The notes under the pieces are model-generated. The model was not told where the DNA came from, did no database searches, and worked only from the letters and a program-made list of their open reading frames with translations. Shown here one piece after another: positions 6,853 through 8,306 of a stretch of 8,306 nucleotides of DNA (within the stretch, counting starts at the first letter, position 1; every line of letters starts with the position of its first letter). The DNA comes from an uncultured Prevotellaceae bacterium. GTDB taxonomy: Bacteria; Bacteroidota; Bacteroidia; Bacteroidales; Bacteroidaceae. The stretch lies in NCBI GenBank assembly GCA_946407325.1, contig CAMJNN010000051.1, forward strand, positions 1 to 8,306. The letters are read 5' to 3'. Position numbers and translations under genes: made by a program.

Positions 6853-6866
6853 TTCAATTTTCAATT
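6853..6866. repeat. Two tandem heptamers (TTCAATT) across the ftsK stop codon
   Basis: TTCAATT occurs at 6853-6859 and again at 6860-6866. On the coding (minus) strand these read AATTGAA twice, and the ftsK TGA stop (6863-6861) lies in the first unit read on that strand. The orientation is opposite to the array at 6744-6771. Confidence 0.6.
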
Positions 6867-8306
6867 CTTGAAATTGGCCAATTTCTCCTCCAACGCCATT
6901 TCGTCCACACACAGTACATCACGCGGCTTACTGCCCATAGCAGGACCCACGATGCCCGCTTTCTCCAACTGGTCCATCAATCGTCCGGCACGATTATAAC
7001 CTATAGAGAACTTACGTTGTATCAACGACGTTGACCCTTGCTGATGAACTACCAACAAACGGGCAGCATCCTCGAACAGAGAGTCTAACTTATCCATATC
7101 CACATCGGCACCACCACCTTCTGAGTCGGTATCATCCGCCACCTCAGGCAGGTAGAACGGTGTGGTATAGCCTTGTTGCTCAGCAATAAACTTCACAATA
7201 TTCTCTATCTCAGGCGTATCGATAAATGCACACTGTACACGCACAGGGTCATTGCCTTGCAGGAACAGCATATCACCCTTACCAATCAACTGGTTGGCAC
7301 CCGGACGGTCAAGGATAGTACGCGAGTCAATCATAGCAGCCACACGGAAAGCTATTCGTGCAGGGAAGTTTGCCTTGATGGTACCAGTAATGATATTGGT
7401 CGTTGGTCGCTGGGTAGCGATAATCATGTGGATACCCACAGCACGAGCCAACTGGGCGATACGTGCAATAGGCAACTCCACTTCCTTACCAGCCGTCATG
7501 ATCAAGTCACCAAACTCATCAATCACCACCACGATATAAGGCAAGAAACGATGTCCATGGTTAGGATTCAGACGGCGACTGTTGAATCGTTCGTTATATT
7601 CTTTGATATTGCGCACCTTGGCCATCTTCAGCAAATCATAGCGGGCATCCATCTCAGCACACAGCGAGTTAAGCGTACGCACCACCTTCTTCACATCCGT
7701 TACCACAGGTTCTTTGGCATCTTCCAACTGCGCCAGGAAATGATGGTCAAGTTCGCTATATACGCTAAACTCCACCTTCTTAGGATCCACCAACACCAGC
7801 TTCAGTTCAGCAGGATGCTTCTTATACAGCAACGAAGCAATCATAGCATTAAGTCCCACCGACTTTCCCTGACCTGTAGCACCAGCCACCAGCATGTGTG
7901 GCATCTTGGCCAAGTCAATCACGAACGGTTCGTTGCTGATGGTCTTACCAAGCACCATTGGCAAATCGGCCTTGCTCTCCTGGAAAGCCTTACTGCCAAC
8001 CACACTCTGGCCAGACACCACCCTTGGCGTCTTGTTCGGCACCTCAATACCAATGGTACCCTTACCAGGAATAGGAGCGATGATACGAATACCCAATGCA
8101 GCCAACTGTAAAGCGATGTCATCTTCCAGATTGCGCACCTTAGCAATACGAATACCCTCGGCCAATGTCAACTCATACAGTGTGATGGTAGGTCCCACCG
8201 TTGCCGTAATAGTTTTGATTTCAATACCAAAACTACGCAGCACCTCCACTATGCGGTTCTTGTTCTCTTGCTGCTCCTCCATATCCACACTCGGACCGTC
8301 ATTGTC
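6861..8306 (-). CDS. ftsK: DNA translocase FtsK, C-terminal motor and gamma domain (5' end outside window)
   Basis: FtsK pumps DNA at the division septum and helps resolve and segregate chromosomes. The visible 481 residues are in frame to the window's right edge, with GACAATGACGGT reading into the protein as DNDG, so the gene is cut by the window rather than starting at the GTG (8288) or ATG (8282). Counted from the edge: alpha/beta motor entry with VGPTITLYEL; Walker A GATGQGKSVGLN (142-153); DPKKVEF (174-180); Walker B IVVVIDEF (258-265); sensor segment IIATQRPTTNIITGTIKANFP; LDRPGANQLIGKGDMLF (333-349); an acidic linker rich in Asp and Gly (about 390-404); then the gamma winged-helix domain that reads polar DNA motifs, GSTSLIQRKFSIGYNRAGRLMDQLEKAGI (424-452). 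The missing N-terminal part should hold the membrane segments and linker. It is the first gene visible in the minus-strand cluster. Confidence 0.96.
   Translation of the reverse strand, partial: DNDGPSVDMEEQQENKNRIVEVLRSFGIEIKTITATVGPTITLYELTLAEGIRIAKVRNLEDDIALQLAALGIRIIAPIPGKGTIGIEVPNKTPRVVSGQSVVGSKAFQESKADLPMVLGKTISNEPFVIDLAKMPHMLVAGATGQGKSVGLNAMIASLLYKKHPAELKLVLVDPKKVEFSVYSELDHHFLAQLEDAKEPVVTDVKKVVRTLNSLCAEMDARYDLLKMAKVRNIKEYNERFNSRRLNPNHGHRFLPYIVVVIDEFGDLIMTAGKEVELPIARIAQLARAVGIHMIIATQRPTTNIITGTIKANFPARIAFRVAAMIDSRTILDRPGANQLIGKGDMLFLQGNDPVRVQCAFIDTPEIENIVKFIAEQQGYTTPFYLPEVADDTDSEGGGADVDMDKLDSLFEDAARLLVVHQQGSTSLIQRKFSIGYNRAGRLMDQLEKAGIVGPAMGSKPRDVLCVDEMALEEKLANFKN

Noticed and set aside
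6855..6857. TTG as the start of the lolA-like gene
   Set aside because: Three in-frame ATGs follow within 42 bases, and the latest one gives the most compact signal peptide.
7173..8111. Long open frame of 312 codons on the plus strand opposite ftsK
   Set aside because: It is antisense to highly recognisable FtsK motor sequence, and its translation is rich in His, Thr and Ser without recognisable domains, as expected of a shadow frame.
8282..8288. GTG at 8288 or ATG at 8282 as the true start of the FtsK protein
   Set aside because: The frame stays open to the window edge with FtsK-like residues, and an FtsK without its membrane and linker part would be unusual. The gene is simply cut by the window.
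1..8306. A hidden defence, mobile or biosynthetic system
   Set aside because: All six genes match known housekeeping or outer-membrane families, gaps are all under 100 bp, and there are no transposase, integrase, tRNA or phage-like signals.

Overview
The window looks like an ordinary core-genome segment of a Bacteroidales bacterium (Bacteroides/Prevotella-like). Evidence for this is a type III glutamine synthetase, an outer-membrane protein resembling the DUF5686 family, a Bacteroidetes-style FtsK and LolA-like protein, TAnnTTTG-type -7 promoter elements, A-rich rather than Shine-Dalgarno-like leaders, and A+T-rich heptamer repeats between genes. I cannot fix genus or species from the sequence alone.

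Layout: (1) 17-2194, minus strand, a DUF5686-like outer-membrane beta-barrel protein with a signal peptide. (2) A 70 bp divergent intergenic region with two mirror-image TACTTTTG elements, one facing each gene. (3) 2265-4454, plus strand, glnN, a complete type III glutamine synthetase. (4) A perfect 13 bp hairpin that nearly fills the 34 bp gap between two convergent genes and probably terminates both. (5) 4489-8306, a minus-strand cluster read from right to left: ftsK (5' end outside the window), a lolA-like gene, trxB, and a Crp/Fnr-family regulator. Gaps are short (4 nt for trxB-regulator, 49 nt for lolA-trxB), so it is probably one operon.

Functionally, glnN assimilates ammonium. The minus-strand cluster combines chromosome segregation (FtsK), periplasmic lipoprotein traffic (LolA-like), thiol redox supply (thioredoxin reductase) and a one-component regulator. 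These functions do not form an obvious pathway. The closest coupling is the regulator immediately behind trxB.

I found no mobile element, CRISPR array, RNA gene, defence system or plainly novel system. The points worth a second look are small: heptamer repeat arrays at three places around lolA, one of which encodes the end of its signal peptide and another of which contains the ftsK stop codon; a shared 9-mer that supplies the stop codon of two unrelated genes; the mirror-image divergent promoter; and a Crp-like regulator without the usual cAMP or Fe-S ligands. Every gap between genes is under 100 bp.
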